Assembly: GCA_008711295.1 (NCBI GenBank)
Contig: VUYV01000324.1
Span: 622,128 to 686,127, forward strand
DNA length: 64,000 bases
Reading direction: 5' to 3'
DNA from: Anarhynchus alexandrinus
Taxonomy: Eukaryota > Chordata > Aves > Charadriiformes > Charadriidae
The notes below the pieces were generated by a model. That model saw only the letters and a program-made list of their open reading frames with translations. It did no database searches and was not told the origin of the DNA. This document shows positions 1-12,200 of this stretch, one piece after another (the first letter of the stretch is position 1; each line of letters starts with the position of its first letter). A program made the position numbers and the translations under genes.

Positions 1-2380
1 TTTAATGGGAAATAATTCATTTCATTCCAGACAGCCACACCAAATGGAAGTAAACTACCCAACATGCTTGCTGCTAAGTTTTTCATCTCAGTGTATTGAT
101 TTTAAAGCTTGCACCAATTTCTCCCAAATTAACCTTTTATTTTCTTGAGTTATATAAATAAATAATGTGAAGGAAAGCAAGCGAAACTGAAGAGAGAAAA
201 ATCAACAGCACTGCTTTAAGATCCTGAGCAAACCACTCTGAGCTTTCTTCAAGGAAAAACACTTCTAAGTCTCTCATCTCATTTTGCTGTTAGATGTGCC
301 AGTATTACTCATCCCAATAACATTAACGATCAAAATTTAACAAAGATAAATAGAGAAATCACATACATAATACATAAAATAAAAATACATGCACTAGTCT
401 GCTGGAAATCTGTTATTTTTGTATAATTCTCTGATATTCCTTAAGATGCTTATTTCAAATGCAAAACAGATAAAGAATTTATGATCAAAACTCTAAACCT
501 TGCCTCCTGTGTCTTCTGATACACCCTTAAAGAACTGATTAGCAACAGTTTAAGTAGTCACTGAAATGTAAACAATCAACGCCGTATTGTGTCCAGGTGG
601 TGCTGGAAATTCTAGCTATGAAAGAAATGGAGATTACAATCAGAAATGTTCTATGGCATGCCTGCTAGATAAAAAATGTCACATACTCTGGCCAAATTAG
701 TCTAACCTCTTACATTTAACTCAGTGGTGGATCCAAAGTTTCTGCCATTTCTTATAGATTTCCAAGGTCCCTTATCTTGCCTTTTCCCATAAAAGAGCCA
801 CAGCGTCAGCTGTCAGTATCCTTTTTCTCTTTCTTTGAAGTGAGTTTTTTCACTGCAGGGCAGTATGGTGCCTGACCTGAGATGGCCTGTATTGCCCTAT
901 GAAAACATGGCTTAGTAGAGAAGTGGGTAGGCAGTTTAATAGCTGGCAGTGTATCGGCAGAAGATACTGGACTGTTTGAAAGGCAAGCTCCCTCCCACAC
1001 CATCCAACCTTGTTTTTCTTCACAAAGATATGGAGAAAAGCTGAAACCTGGGAGGGCAGAGAGAGAAGAACATTTGAAAGCTTGAAGTACTTAGTGATAA
1101 TTTTGAGAGGGAGCAAGAGTTCAAGAAGAAAGTGAAGGCAGAAAAAAAATGGGATTTACTTGACTGGCCAAGAATCTCTCACATTTTATTATTTTTGTTC
1201 TCCAAATTACCTCATTTTTTACCATTTGTTTATATCATCTGACAGTTCTGTCTTGTTCTTATAATTATTCCCCTGTAGAGTCTGCAACACTTTGCAGAAT
1301 AGGGTTGCATACATATTATTTTACCCTTTGGCTAATGTTCTGAAAACTTTTCTGCTTCTGGCTCCACTTCAAGGCTTACCATCTCCATTTCCATTCTTAT
1401 TTCTGGGGTCATTTCCAGACTTGCAACCACACTTCTGTTTACATGGTGGTACTCATTACCCTAAGTGGGATCATGACTCCTTGTGTCTGAGAAACCCTGT
1501 TCTAGGAACTATTGCAATATAGAGCATAAGTAATAATGAGGCGAAAAAAGGGAATGAGAAAAATATCACTGAGAAAAGCAAGGTCATATCAGAACAGAGA
1601 GAAGAAAATGACCAAATGAACAGAAAATGCAAGGAAGATGAACAAAAAAGAAAAAAGAGATAGAAATTATATAGAGGAATCTACATAATATTTTTAAGAG
1701 AGTGCTTTGAAAATGTGTCTCGTAATGGAAAATCCTTTATAATTAGCTTCCAAAACAAAGAATTGCGTATCAACATCCATTAATATAAAACTTCTTTCAT
1801 ATTACTTATATATAAATAAAAAAATAAACTGCATGACCTTGAATGACTTTGATTCTTGCTCTGGAAATTGCATTGTTCCATAAGTAAAATGCCTGTAATC
1901 CATCTTAATTCCATGACGCATCACTTTTAAAAACAAATATTTTGAGTTTTATTCATTCTTTATTAACTGACACATACTTTATTGACATGTTTACAGTATG
2001 GTCCTGATTTTGAACAATGTCTAAAATATCCCTCGAATTTGAGACCATACTGAATGCCTCAGTGTTCTCAATCATCTTCAAATACTGTTAAATGATAACC
2101 ATAACTGAAAAAAAAAGCCATATCAGCTTTCAGATCTTTGTTAGCATGCAGAGTCAATTAAAATATCACATTAATGCAAAAAAATCTGAAACATTTCCAA
2201 TGTAAAAGATTACTTCAGGTATGCCAGAATTGAATTTGGTAGTAAAAATCATGTTAGAATTATCATTGAAAAGAAGGCCACACATTAATGATTTCTGCTA
2301 TTACCAGATTTAATTGGCTTCTAACCACACACACTATTTCAAACTAGTAGATAGTGGCTGTATAGCAGAAAATAATAACA

Positions 2381-2409
2381 AATAAAATAAAATAAAATAA
2401 AATAAAATA
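2381..2409. repeat. Simple repeat (AATAA)n
   Basis: Nearly six uninterrupted copies of a 5-base unit, AATAA. It is a pure pentanucleotide microsatellite in otherwise unique AT-rich DNA and is likely to vary in length between individuals. Confidence 0.9.
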
Positions 2410-3078
2410 TCCCTTGCTCCTATTAATTCTGGTGACACAAACAATAATAACTGAAAGCTAGAGATCTTTAAAATATTGCCTATCCAGTTAAGACAATGTT
2501 TCACTCCAACAAAAAGCAAATCTTTTCCTGAAAAGGAAGAGTCTTTAATTTCCTCAGATATCCTGAAAGAAATAGCCCCTTAGCATCTTAATCTGCAACC
2601 TGTAAAGGCGTATGTTGGTTCCTTTGTCTTGTTCATATGCATTTCATGCTGGACGGTGTGTTAGTTCTAAAAGATGAGGTTCAGTATCTTAGATTGACTT
2701 TCTCTCAGAACCCGAAAGTTCAAGGACCTTGAAAAGGGAAAAAAGGATCCCATCAATGGTGTATAGTAGAATTTCTAAATGAATTGTGGTGACTGTTCTC
2801 CTGCAGTACTAAATAACTTTCCAAAAGTGGGTGTGGGTGAGATTTTAAGCCTCTGCTTTTTGCAAAGGAACAGCTAGCTAGGGCAGTAGAAGGAAATGCT
2901 AACTGAAGGAAACCTTGCCACATCTTCCAAAGTTAGTTGAGCCTGTGTTATCCCACTAAGTAGCCCTATGCTTTATTTAAGGTACAACCAAACCAGCAGG
3001 GGAGCAAAAGCTGATACTATGAATAAATCTGTCATTCCTGCAAGCAGTTACAAGAAAGTGATATTCCATCCTCTGCTA

Positions 3079-3134
3079 ATTCTATCAACAGCTACCAGCC
3101 TGTCTATCTATTCTATCAACAGGACCAGCCTGTC
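3079..3134. repeat. Imperfect tandem duplication of about 31 bp
   Basis: Two copies of a roughly 25-base block beginning ATTCTATCAACAG and ending CCAGCCTGTC lie at 3079-3104 and 3110-3134. They differ by a small deletion and are 31 bases apart. The outer flanks also share CCATCCTCT, so the duplicated unit may be slightly longer. It looks like a simple replication-slippage duplication. Confidence 0.7.
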
Positions 3135-3965
3135 CCCATCCTCTATTTAACAGCCTTGGAAAAGAAGTCTGACTGTCCCTGTTGTGCACTGACCTGCAGA
3201 GTTGGATCCTAAATGCTAAGAATATTAGACAGGAAGCAAAAGGCTGAGATAATACATAAAGATAAAGAATTTTGTTTATGCTGAGAAAAGCTGGTCCTAT
3301 TATCCATGCTGCTTCAAAGTAACAGAGATCATGATAAAAGCCCTGTCCAGCCTACAAATGAGACTTCTCAGATTAAGAGGTGAAAAATATCACATCCAAG
3401 TCAAGCACGATAATTAAAAATTCTAGTCAAAGTATTGCAATAAGCATGATTTACAACATTATATGCAGCTCTCTCCATCTTTAAGTATTCAGATACTATT
3501 TAATTAATTCTTCTGGCAATCCTTCCAACTAGACAAACAGCTCCGTGCTACATAAAGGGAAATTGGTGGACACAGAAATAGGGTACGATCAACTAGATAC
3601 AAGTTACTGAGGTTTTGTAGTTTAAGAAGCTACTGGCCCCCTCATCTCAGAAGAGATAATTTTCTTCAAGCACGTTCCTTATCCATTACAAGTCATATAG
3701 TTTAGCTCTTACTCTTACGAAACTAAGATGATAAATTGCTGGCCATGGTGGATTATTCACAATGCCAATAAGCACATCTTAACTGCAGGGTAATAATTTC
3801 CATTTGAGGGACACTAACCCCCTGAAATAGTTCTAACCTGATCCTTTAGATTCATTATGTATAACCTGTAACAAATCTTCATGGTAAAAATAAGAATACA
3901 TTTCTGCTATCCTTCCCTTTCATTATTTGACTATTTAAATAACAAATGTAGTTTATAAATTATAA

Positions 3966-3998
3966 CATAAATATAAATATAAATATAAATATAAATAT
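3966..3998. repeat. Simple repeat (ATAAAT)n
   Basis: About five and a half tandem copies of a 6-base unit, ATAAAT, breaking down into ATAT at the right end. A plain AT-only microsatellite. Confidence 0.85.
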
Positions 3999-5783
3999 AT
4001 AGAATGTATACATGCAAACATAATCTGAATGCAAAACAAACTAATTCAGAGCTAAAATCTGTTCAATTACATGCACATCATACACTAGGAAAGCTTCCAG
4101 AAAATCTTGGAAATTATGAGTTATGAAAGGGTATGGCGTATGCAGCATGAAATTAAAAATCACACATAATTTCTATTGCACAGTGTGTATCTCCATATTT
4201 ACAGAAAAGGGCACTGAGCCTTGCAGCGTGGGTCATACAAAGCCAACTGTTTAATTTGGGGTTAAGCACTGTTGATTTAAAACTAAGAATGTGTTAAAGT
4301 ACTTTCCTGTCCGGAGCTGAAATACGTCTCTGTTATTTCAGCCAACAAGTGCAAAATCTCAGAGATTAGTAATCTCTTCTGTTATCTTGTTATGCCTTTC
4401 AAAACAAGCTCCCAGACTGGTTCAGTGGCTAAACAGTGCAATGGCACTTTGGGTTTTACTTTGAGGAGCAGTGTTAATACACAAAAATTATATGTACCTA
4501 TGTTATGGTCAAAACCAGTACTGACCTATATAACACCTCAGCATTGTGCTATTGGTGACTGCTCCCCTGCAGCTAATTTATTTTGGAATAAGCACAAAGA
4601 GAAGCTTGGCATTCCTTGGTATTTTGCCTAAGACAAAGTGTATTACTCATCGGTTCTAAGAACATTCTTGTTCAGAATGACCCCAAATATCTTCTTGATA
4701 TTATGTCCCTGATTCAGCTGAGCAGAAGAAATCTGCCACATTTAACCTACATTTGGCTATACTTCAACGGCAAGTGAAGTGAAACTTAGGTATTCTTTAT
4801 GCAACCCAGAGGGATAATTTAAATCTCAATTAACAGATGCTAGTATGTGACTTTGAGAACATTAGGAACTATTACTCTACAGATGAAGAAATAATGACTA
4901 ATTTTCCATAACAGCTTTAAATAGAAAGGAATAATATGTTAAATGTATGGTTTTGATCCATATATCAAGACACTTGCAAGTAATTTATTTGAAGACACAA
5001 ATTATATGTTGCGACATGTGTTCACCTACATCTTTAATTATATATTAAAAACAAAACCAACCAAAAAAGCAAAACCCAAAAATTTGCAGCTACTCTCACA
5101 AAGTCAAAATTGCTTTAGTAAGTACAGAATATGCAATCTATCTTTTTTTCTGCGTACAGACATAGACTTTGCCACTATAATATTTGAGTGCTTCATACTA
5201 ATGAACAGATGCCTTCTAATATTTTTTTCTGAGGAAAGAATGCTTCATTCTCACTGCTATAGACAGAGGAGACCAATGCTCTGAAAGAAATTGAAGAATG
5301 TCTAAGTCTAACTATGGAAAAAATCATGTTGACTACACTTGACTATCCAGATATGCAAAGAATGGACGCTCAAGAATCTTGATAAGTAAGTCACAGCCAC
5401 ATTCATGAAACATTGTGTTTAGAGAAGAGCATATTAATGTAAGCACATCAACACGGCTATATAGTTTCAAAGTCCAGAGTCATTGCTGCTGGTCTGATTT
5501 CAGTATTTGTCAATTGTCCTCACTATCAAATGGCAACCACACATTTAACTTTGCACTAGTGACTTTGCCACTCACTAACAGGAAAAAAAAATCTGTATAG
5601 GTATAACAACTTTTGATATATTTTCTACTGCCAAAGTCTTGTGATTTCTTGCTATCTACTTATAGGCTTAGACCTCTTTAAGAAATACCACTAAAATACT
5701 TCCCAGGTTTGGTGACCCACTGATGTGTTTTGCTTTCTGCTTGATGGGAAAAAATTACCTAAGGAAGACAGTGTAAGTTGTTT

Positions 5784-6238
5784 AGAATCATAGAATCATA
5801 GAATAGTTTGGGTTGGAAAAGACCTTTAAAGGTCATCTAGTCCAATTCACCTGCAATGAGGAGGGACATCTTCAACTAGACCAGGTTGCTCAGAGCTCCA
5901 TCCAACCTGAACTTGAATGTTTCCAGGGATGGAGCATCTACCACCTCTCTGGGCTATCGGTTCCAGTATTTCACCACCCTCATTGTAAAAAATTTCTTCC
6001 TTCTATCTAGTCTAAATCTCCCCTCTTTTGGTTTAAAACCATTACCCCTTGTCCTATCGCAACAGAACCTGCTAAGAAGTCTGTCCCTGTCTTTCCTGTA
6101 GCCCCCCTTAAAGTACTGAAAGGCATCAATAAGGTCTCCTTGGAGCCTTCTTTTCTCCAGGCTGAACGTCATCAGCTCTCTCAGCCTGTCGAGATAGGAG
6201 AGGTGCTCCATCACTCTGATCATTTTGTTTACTCTAGT
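5784..6238 (-). mobile_element. CR1 LINE, 5'-truncated 3' fragment
   Basis: The left end carries two copies of the CR1 3' octamer (read on the minus strand as ATTCTATG) followed by the CR1 3' untranslated region. Reading leftward from about 6238, the minus strand encodes the C-terminal part of CR1 ORF2 with the usual landmarks: EHLSYLDRLRELMTFSLEKRR, then a DRTRGNG block, then RLDRRKKFFTMRVVKYWNR. The frame stays open over 5954-6259, about 100 residues, then is lost toward the 3' end. The copy lacks the endonuclease and reverse-transcriptase domains, which is normal for 5'-truncated CR1. There is no target-site duplication, as expected for CR1. The 5' limit is uncertain by about 10 bases. Confidence 0.95.
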
Positions 6239-9200
6239 ATTGTCTTGTATCAATACCATTTCATTAATTATAACTATTTGAAGGAGGTGTCAATCTTCTG
6301 ATGCCTAGACGGCTACCATTTCTGCCTTACATAATTTTCTGTTGTGAATAGGTGAAAGACTCATTAAATTAAGAATTTGCCAAAAGACATACAACACATT
6401 CCAGCCTTTGGAAAATATAAAATTTTTTAGGGAGTAATTATAGATTCTTCAGCCTCTGGAACAGGAGGTCCTGATTCTCTTTTCACTTGTGCTGATGTAT
6501 TTAAGAAACAGTTTAATTTTAAGGGAATTTAATTAAGCATTAATAAAAAGAGAGGAGACTGGCACAAGTTTTCCAGTTCCTTCTTTAGCCTATGTACTTT
6601 CCCCTTCATTTTAAGACATGTAATATAGCTTACAATGTGTCGATTCCAAAGACCTAAGGCTATCTGGAAAACAAACCTTTTATTTCTTGTCTGATTTTGA
6701 AGTTCATTTTTATTCCACCTCAGAACAAAGTGGAGTCCCTTTGTAATTTTCTAAAAAGAAGGCACAGAGAGTATAAAATGGATATGCATACAGCAGCTCA
6801 GCAGACGTGGTATTCTGAGATAATAAGGAACGTTTCACTGAAAACTCCTCTTCCAAAGCAAGCAGTATGGATTAATATCATCAGTTTGTTGAATAAGTCT
6901 TTGTCGCTCCACGAGCATTTTAACTCTAGACCTGTAGCTGGTTTTGATTCATTGTCATTTGCCAGCACACATTTTTCAAAGAGGTCTCAGCGAGGATTTA
7001 AACTCTTCAAACTTCCCTCACAGTTAAAAGAATTTATCCACATTACAAAAGCTTTTAAGTAAGTTTAATGGTAGCTTGCTCCTTAAATATTTGGTCTCTA
7101 TAGTATGATGAGAAGGTAATTGTTTGAGTTATTACTATATTTACATATTATAGTGTCAGATTAATATTCAGGGGTTTGTTTGGGGGGTTTTTGCTATTCT
7201 ATGTATAAATCCTTAGAGCTTTTTTTGCATTTCCCTCTGGTTTCTTCTGCAAATATATTCATTGGTTGCTTTGAAACATTTTGCTACAGCAAAATAATAC
7301 TCTTCAGTTCATGAATGAGATTCTGTCAATGATGTTAAAAGACCTGAAAACTAATTTTGTAGTGGAAATGCATGGTATTCAGAAATGACTCCTTTATGAA
7401 AGCTTTGTAGCTAAGCATATCTAGAAGAGCTATCCCTTTTGCTGGGAGTCAGTGTAATGCCAGCATGCAGTGTTTACATGTGCTGCTCCAGCTTTTATGC
7501 AATAGCCTTGGGCGGGTTTGCTGTAGACAGCCAAACGATGCTCCAGGCCAGAAACAGAAAATTCAGAAGTCACGTACCCACCGTGTATTAAAAAAATACT
7601 CAAAAACATCCCAAATTCATTTTAGAATACCAATATTTAGAGTTGAGCAGATGAGTTAAATGAAGTTAACACCTTAAGAATTTTTTTTAAGGCTTCTTTT
7701 ACTGCTGCATAAGAGGAGGTCTCCATACAGGGAGGAAGGTACAGTATATCACAGCTACCAGTGACTCAGCACTACTTATTATATTAACTACCCACATGTA
7801 AAAATATACATTTCTAAATGGCATTTAAAAGATACAGAATATGATACAGACTGTTAATTCCCTCCCCTGCATGGGCACTGTTCATTTGTGAAGTGGTTGG
7901 TTTTTTTATGGGAGAAATGCAAAACATTTATGAGCAATTAAATGATAAGGAATTAATTAATGATTTTCTGATTTATTTTTTTCTGAATGACCACACTGGC
8001 TTTGTCTATGACTGCCTTAAAAATTTACTAAGAAGCAAAGCATCTCCTTTTAATATACAGAGATTTCCTTTTTGAGTCTCATTTACCATCTGCCGCAGCA
8101 AGACCAGAAAAGTCAGAACAAAGGGAAAATAGAAAGAGAAGTATTGTTTCAATATTTTTGTTGCACCTTTTAATTCATGCTTAAGTGAAAGTGCCACTGG
8201 GATCCAGTAAGATACTACTACTATTCATTTTGGTAGAAAAAAAACATTATGTTGCCATCTTAAAGATGGAAGAATGCATAAACTGGAAGATTGATATGTC
8301 TGAGCCTTTATGATAGAGAAAATGATGGCCTGATGGTAGTTCCACCCCCACACCAAATCGTATAATCTGAATAGTACATGTTGTAGCTCCTAGACTCAAG
8401 CTGCAGGTCTTTAAATACTCTGGTACACATACAGCTTTTAAAACTTGAACTTGAGAGGCACAAAGTGGGAAAAAAATAAAAGTTTAAACCAGCATACACT
8501 GAGATGTTCAATGCTAAGCTATAGCCCTGTTTAGGGTAAATTCAATGATTCAGTGAGAGTAAAGCACCCAGAAAAGTACCAGTCAAACCTGTAATTGCAA
8601 TTACAAAGCAGTAAACTTAGAGAGAAAAAGAAAAGAAAGGGGAGATATGTATCTGCATGATGATATGAATCTAATTTAAAATTTCCCAGAAAAATGAATG
8701 TTTATTTTTAATATGCATCTTCTTATGCATCTTTATTCATATTTTGACAATAACTTACAAGCCACAAAATTACCCAACCCAAACTCTTTGTTCCACAGTC
8801 AACTTTGAACCAAACAGTAGTATCAGAAAATACTTTAAAAATTCTGTATACTCTTTTTGCTGATGTTTATAGGTTTATCAGCTAGGTTAGATTCTGAGCT
8901 GTGCTTTGAACAGAGGATGAACATAATATTTGAAGGGGAAGAATGGGTGTTGACAGCCTTATTAAAGGGCAGAATTTATCTATTATGTAGTAACTGATTA
9001 CTTGAAATATAGCCTTTAAAATAAAGTGTTAGGATGTTTCTCAGTCTTTCTATATAGAATGCCTTTGAGGAAAATATGGAAACATAAAACAGAACTACTG
9101 AAACAATTCTATTGAATCAAAAAAATCTGGAATAGTGCAGAGTCTAAAGGGCAAACAAATCAAAGCAAAGAACTCCTGATATACTCATGTTAATTTTTGT

Positions 9201-12200
9201 TTGTTTGGGGGGTAAATGTGTAATTCAGGATATTTTTAAACTTCATAAGTAAACAAGCTCTCTCTGTTCCATTGATTTAGAAACAAACAAAAACCAAGTA
9301 AATGAACAAAACAAAAGAACAGAACAACAAAACCAGAAAACAGTACAAAGACCCAAATAAGAATCCTGGTGTTAAAAATGGAGATTTACCAAATAAATAA
9401 TTATTGTTTCCCATTTTCCAACTTTAGACACTACAATTTATACGTTCTGTGTATCTCCATGGTTTTTCTTTGGCACTTCAAATAGATATGGCAGAAGTAG
9501 TTGATCTCCTTTCCAACCATCTGCATCCACAATCATGTGCACTTCTGGAAGAGGACAGAGATGCTTCTCCATCATGCGACATGATCATGGTAGTGATCAC
9601 ATCCCTTCACCTGCTCTCTTGCAATTTTGCTGCATCTGCTCGTTAGTATGGCACACTGTGAAATTGGCATTAAGCCAGCAGGCAGAGAATGACACTGTAT
9701 GAACTGGAAGTTATCTGCCAACCAGTTTGTACACACATTTAATATTAATATTGCTGTTAGTGATCCTACAGCCAACTCTTTCAGCACTTGTGGTAAATAT
9801 TGAGCATCTCGCTTCTGAGAATAATCATCTGGGTTGCTCTATATATTTGTTCCCATAGTTCACAAGTCAGTAGATGAAGTAAAATCAAGAAGTTCATGAT
9901 TGTCAGTAGGTGATCTAACACTTGAAAATCTAGCTTCTATCTAAATAAATACATGGAGCTTATTAAGCTATACTTGTCTGTACCAAATTTTATAGATTTA
10001 TCTTTTTATATGCATACATATTAATATCTCTCTGGAATCAGTTGGGAGAGATATCACTTATTCGTTTAACTTCAGATGAACAGAAGTTTTCTGAAAGAGT
10101 GAAGGACTAACACAACAGAAATCTTTTCTCCATGCTATGATCCAATAGATGATTTTCTTCTTTTATTGTTTGGAATTCCAATGGAAGTCACTGGCACAAG
10201 TAGCTGAAAGAGCTACATTAGATCAAGACCTTTTAAAATTATAATATTATAATGGCAAAACTCCCTAAACAAATATTACCATGTGTGGTCACTGAGAACA
10301 CAAAATAACACATGGAAAAAAAAAAAAAATTGTTCATTTCATGCAACTTTTATAAGTTATTTTAGCAGTCTTCATAATGGACAAGGGCTCATAACTTAAT
10401 TGTACAATCATATCTGTGCAAGCAATTTTTTTCTCACATAAACCTGGACTTAGAGCTCAGCCTTGAAAATACCTACACGCACAAGTAACTTTATTCTAGT
10501 GTTCATACTGCTGAACTCAGTATGACTGATCATGCTCATTTTTTTTTTTTGAGTGAAAATTTGTTGGAATCAAGCTTCAGTGCTTTTTTAATTATATCAG
10601 TATCTTAACCTGGGGAGAAGGGTGAAAAGTGAATTAAATTCTAATAAGTAATTTTGTTACTGGCACAAGTTATATATTTCAGTAAAAAATTTCCTCAGGT
10701 ACAAATCAAAGAAACAAAACAGAACTAGATTAAACCAACAGACACATATTTTTTCTAAGGTTAATACTTAGGTATTTTAAATAAATGACCTACCTATTAT
10801 TGCTGAGGTTGTATCAGGCAGTATCTGAACCCCAGAGTGATCACATGGATGAATCTGCCCTACTAAATATTTAAGCACTGGAACCTACCACCGCAACTAT
10901 AACCAAGTATCATTTTTAACACCCTCTAGCAAAACAGTGTGCTGGGAGGTTACTTGATAGAAATAACAACAATGGGGAAGTTTGAAGTAGCAACAATTTC
11001 CATATTTCTAGAATTACACACTGAGAATAATTACAAAAGGGTTTTTCCATTCTGATTCTGTCAGTGTTCAATCTTTTTACTGTTACACATTTGCTAATGG
11101 GTGAAATGAGATAATTTTACCTTATTGAGAATGCATATTTCATGGATGGAAGGTGGACTTCTTTTATCTTTTACTTTGTAAAAAATCTTATTTCTTGATG
11201 AATAATTTTGCCAGCTTGTCATAGTTGATCTTTGTTTTCTTTTTCTTTTAATGTAGACCTCAACAATGTAGATCCTAATTTGTATTGCATCATATATAAT
11301 TAAAGTTTCAAAACTGTGAAGTGCATTGACTTGTAATAGTATGTTACTTATTAAATGACATTTTGTGAATATTCTTAGCACAACTATGATTAGGAAAATA
11401 TACTTTACAATGTCATTATGTCCAATAGAAACCTATAAAATTGTTCAATGAAAGCCAGAATTACTACTTCCATTTGCTCATCCTCTATGTTCCTTAGTAA
11501 TACAGAAGCTTCCTGATTCTTTTAACAAATTTACATGCCAGCTGTATTACCTTATGTAAATATATCAGCAAAAAAAAAGAAGAAAAATAGTTAATGTGCA
11601 TTAATGTGTAGCAGGAAGGAATGATAATTACAAAACTATGTGAATTGAAATTGGCTGCATACTTGTGTCAAGTGACACGGAGAAAAGGCCAGAAAGCCTA
11701 ACCTCTTAACCTCTGGTGCTTGGAGATTAATGTGAAACAAGTGCTACATCTCTGTAGATCTGTGGACATCTGCTCCCTGCATACCCTATTTGTCTCCTCT
11801 CTCTGAAAGAGTAGTTGGCTCTGTGGCTACAGTGCTGTGGTTTCCAGTTCATATGATATTCAACAGCAGGCAGGAGTTCAAAATCACCTCATTTGACTCT
11901 GGTGTTCTGACTGTATTGCATTGCCGTGGCACAGGAAACACAGGCACAACAGAAATGTTTGAAATCCTTAATACATGCAGTGGGACAGAGTCCTGAGTAT
12001 TATGTCAGCTGAGATATTCCTGGGTGAGGAAGAAAACAACAACAACAAAAAAGCATGTTTCCCCTGTTAAAATCATCAATAAAAAGTGAATGCTGCAAGA
12101 AGAGAAGAATAAAAATGAAAAACAATATAGGTTGATGTGTCTAGCAAAAATAATTAAAATGTGGAACTATTCCAGAACAAATAAACAGCAATATATTGCA

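Larger units (their letters stand above)
1..5783. other. Non-genic AT-rich stretch
   Basis: I see no gene or recognisable young transposon here. Open frames are short (under about 115 codons), match no family I know and look like chance. The stretch holds two simple repeats (2381-2409 and 3966-3998), an imperfect short duplication (3079-3134) and a weak MIR-like patch near 4189-4255. No splice-site-bounded coding exon could be recognised. Confidence 0.7.

Noticed and set aside
4189..4255. MIR-like words (TTTACAGAAAAGGGCACTGA)
   Set aside because: The match is short and interrupted; too weak to annotate.
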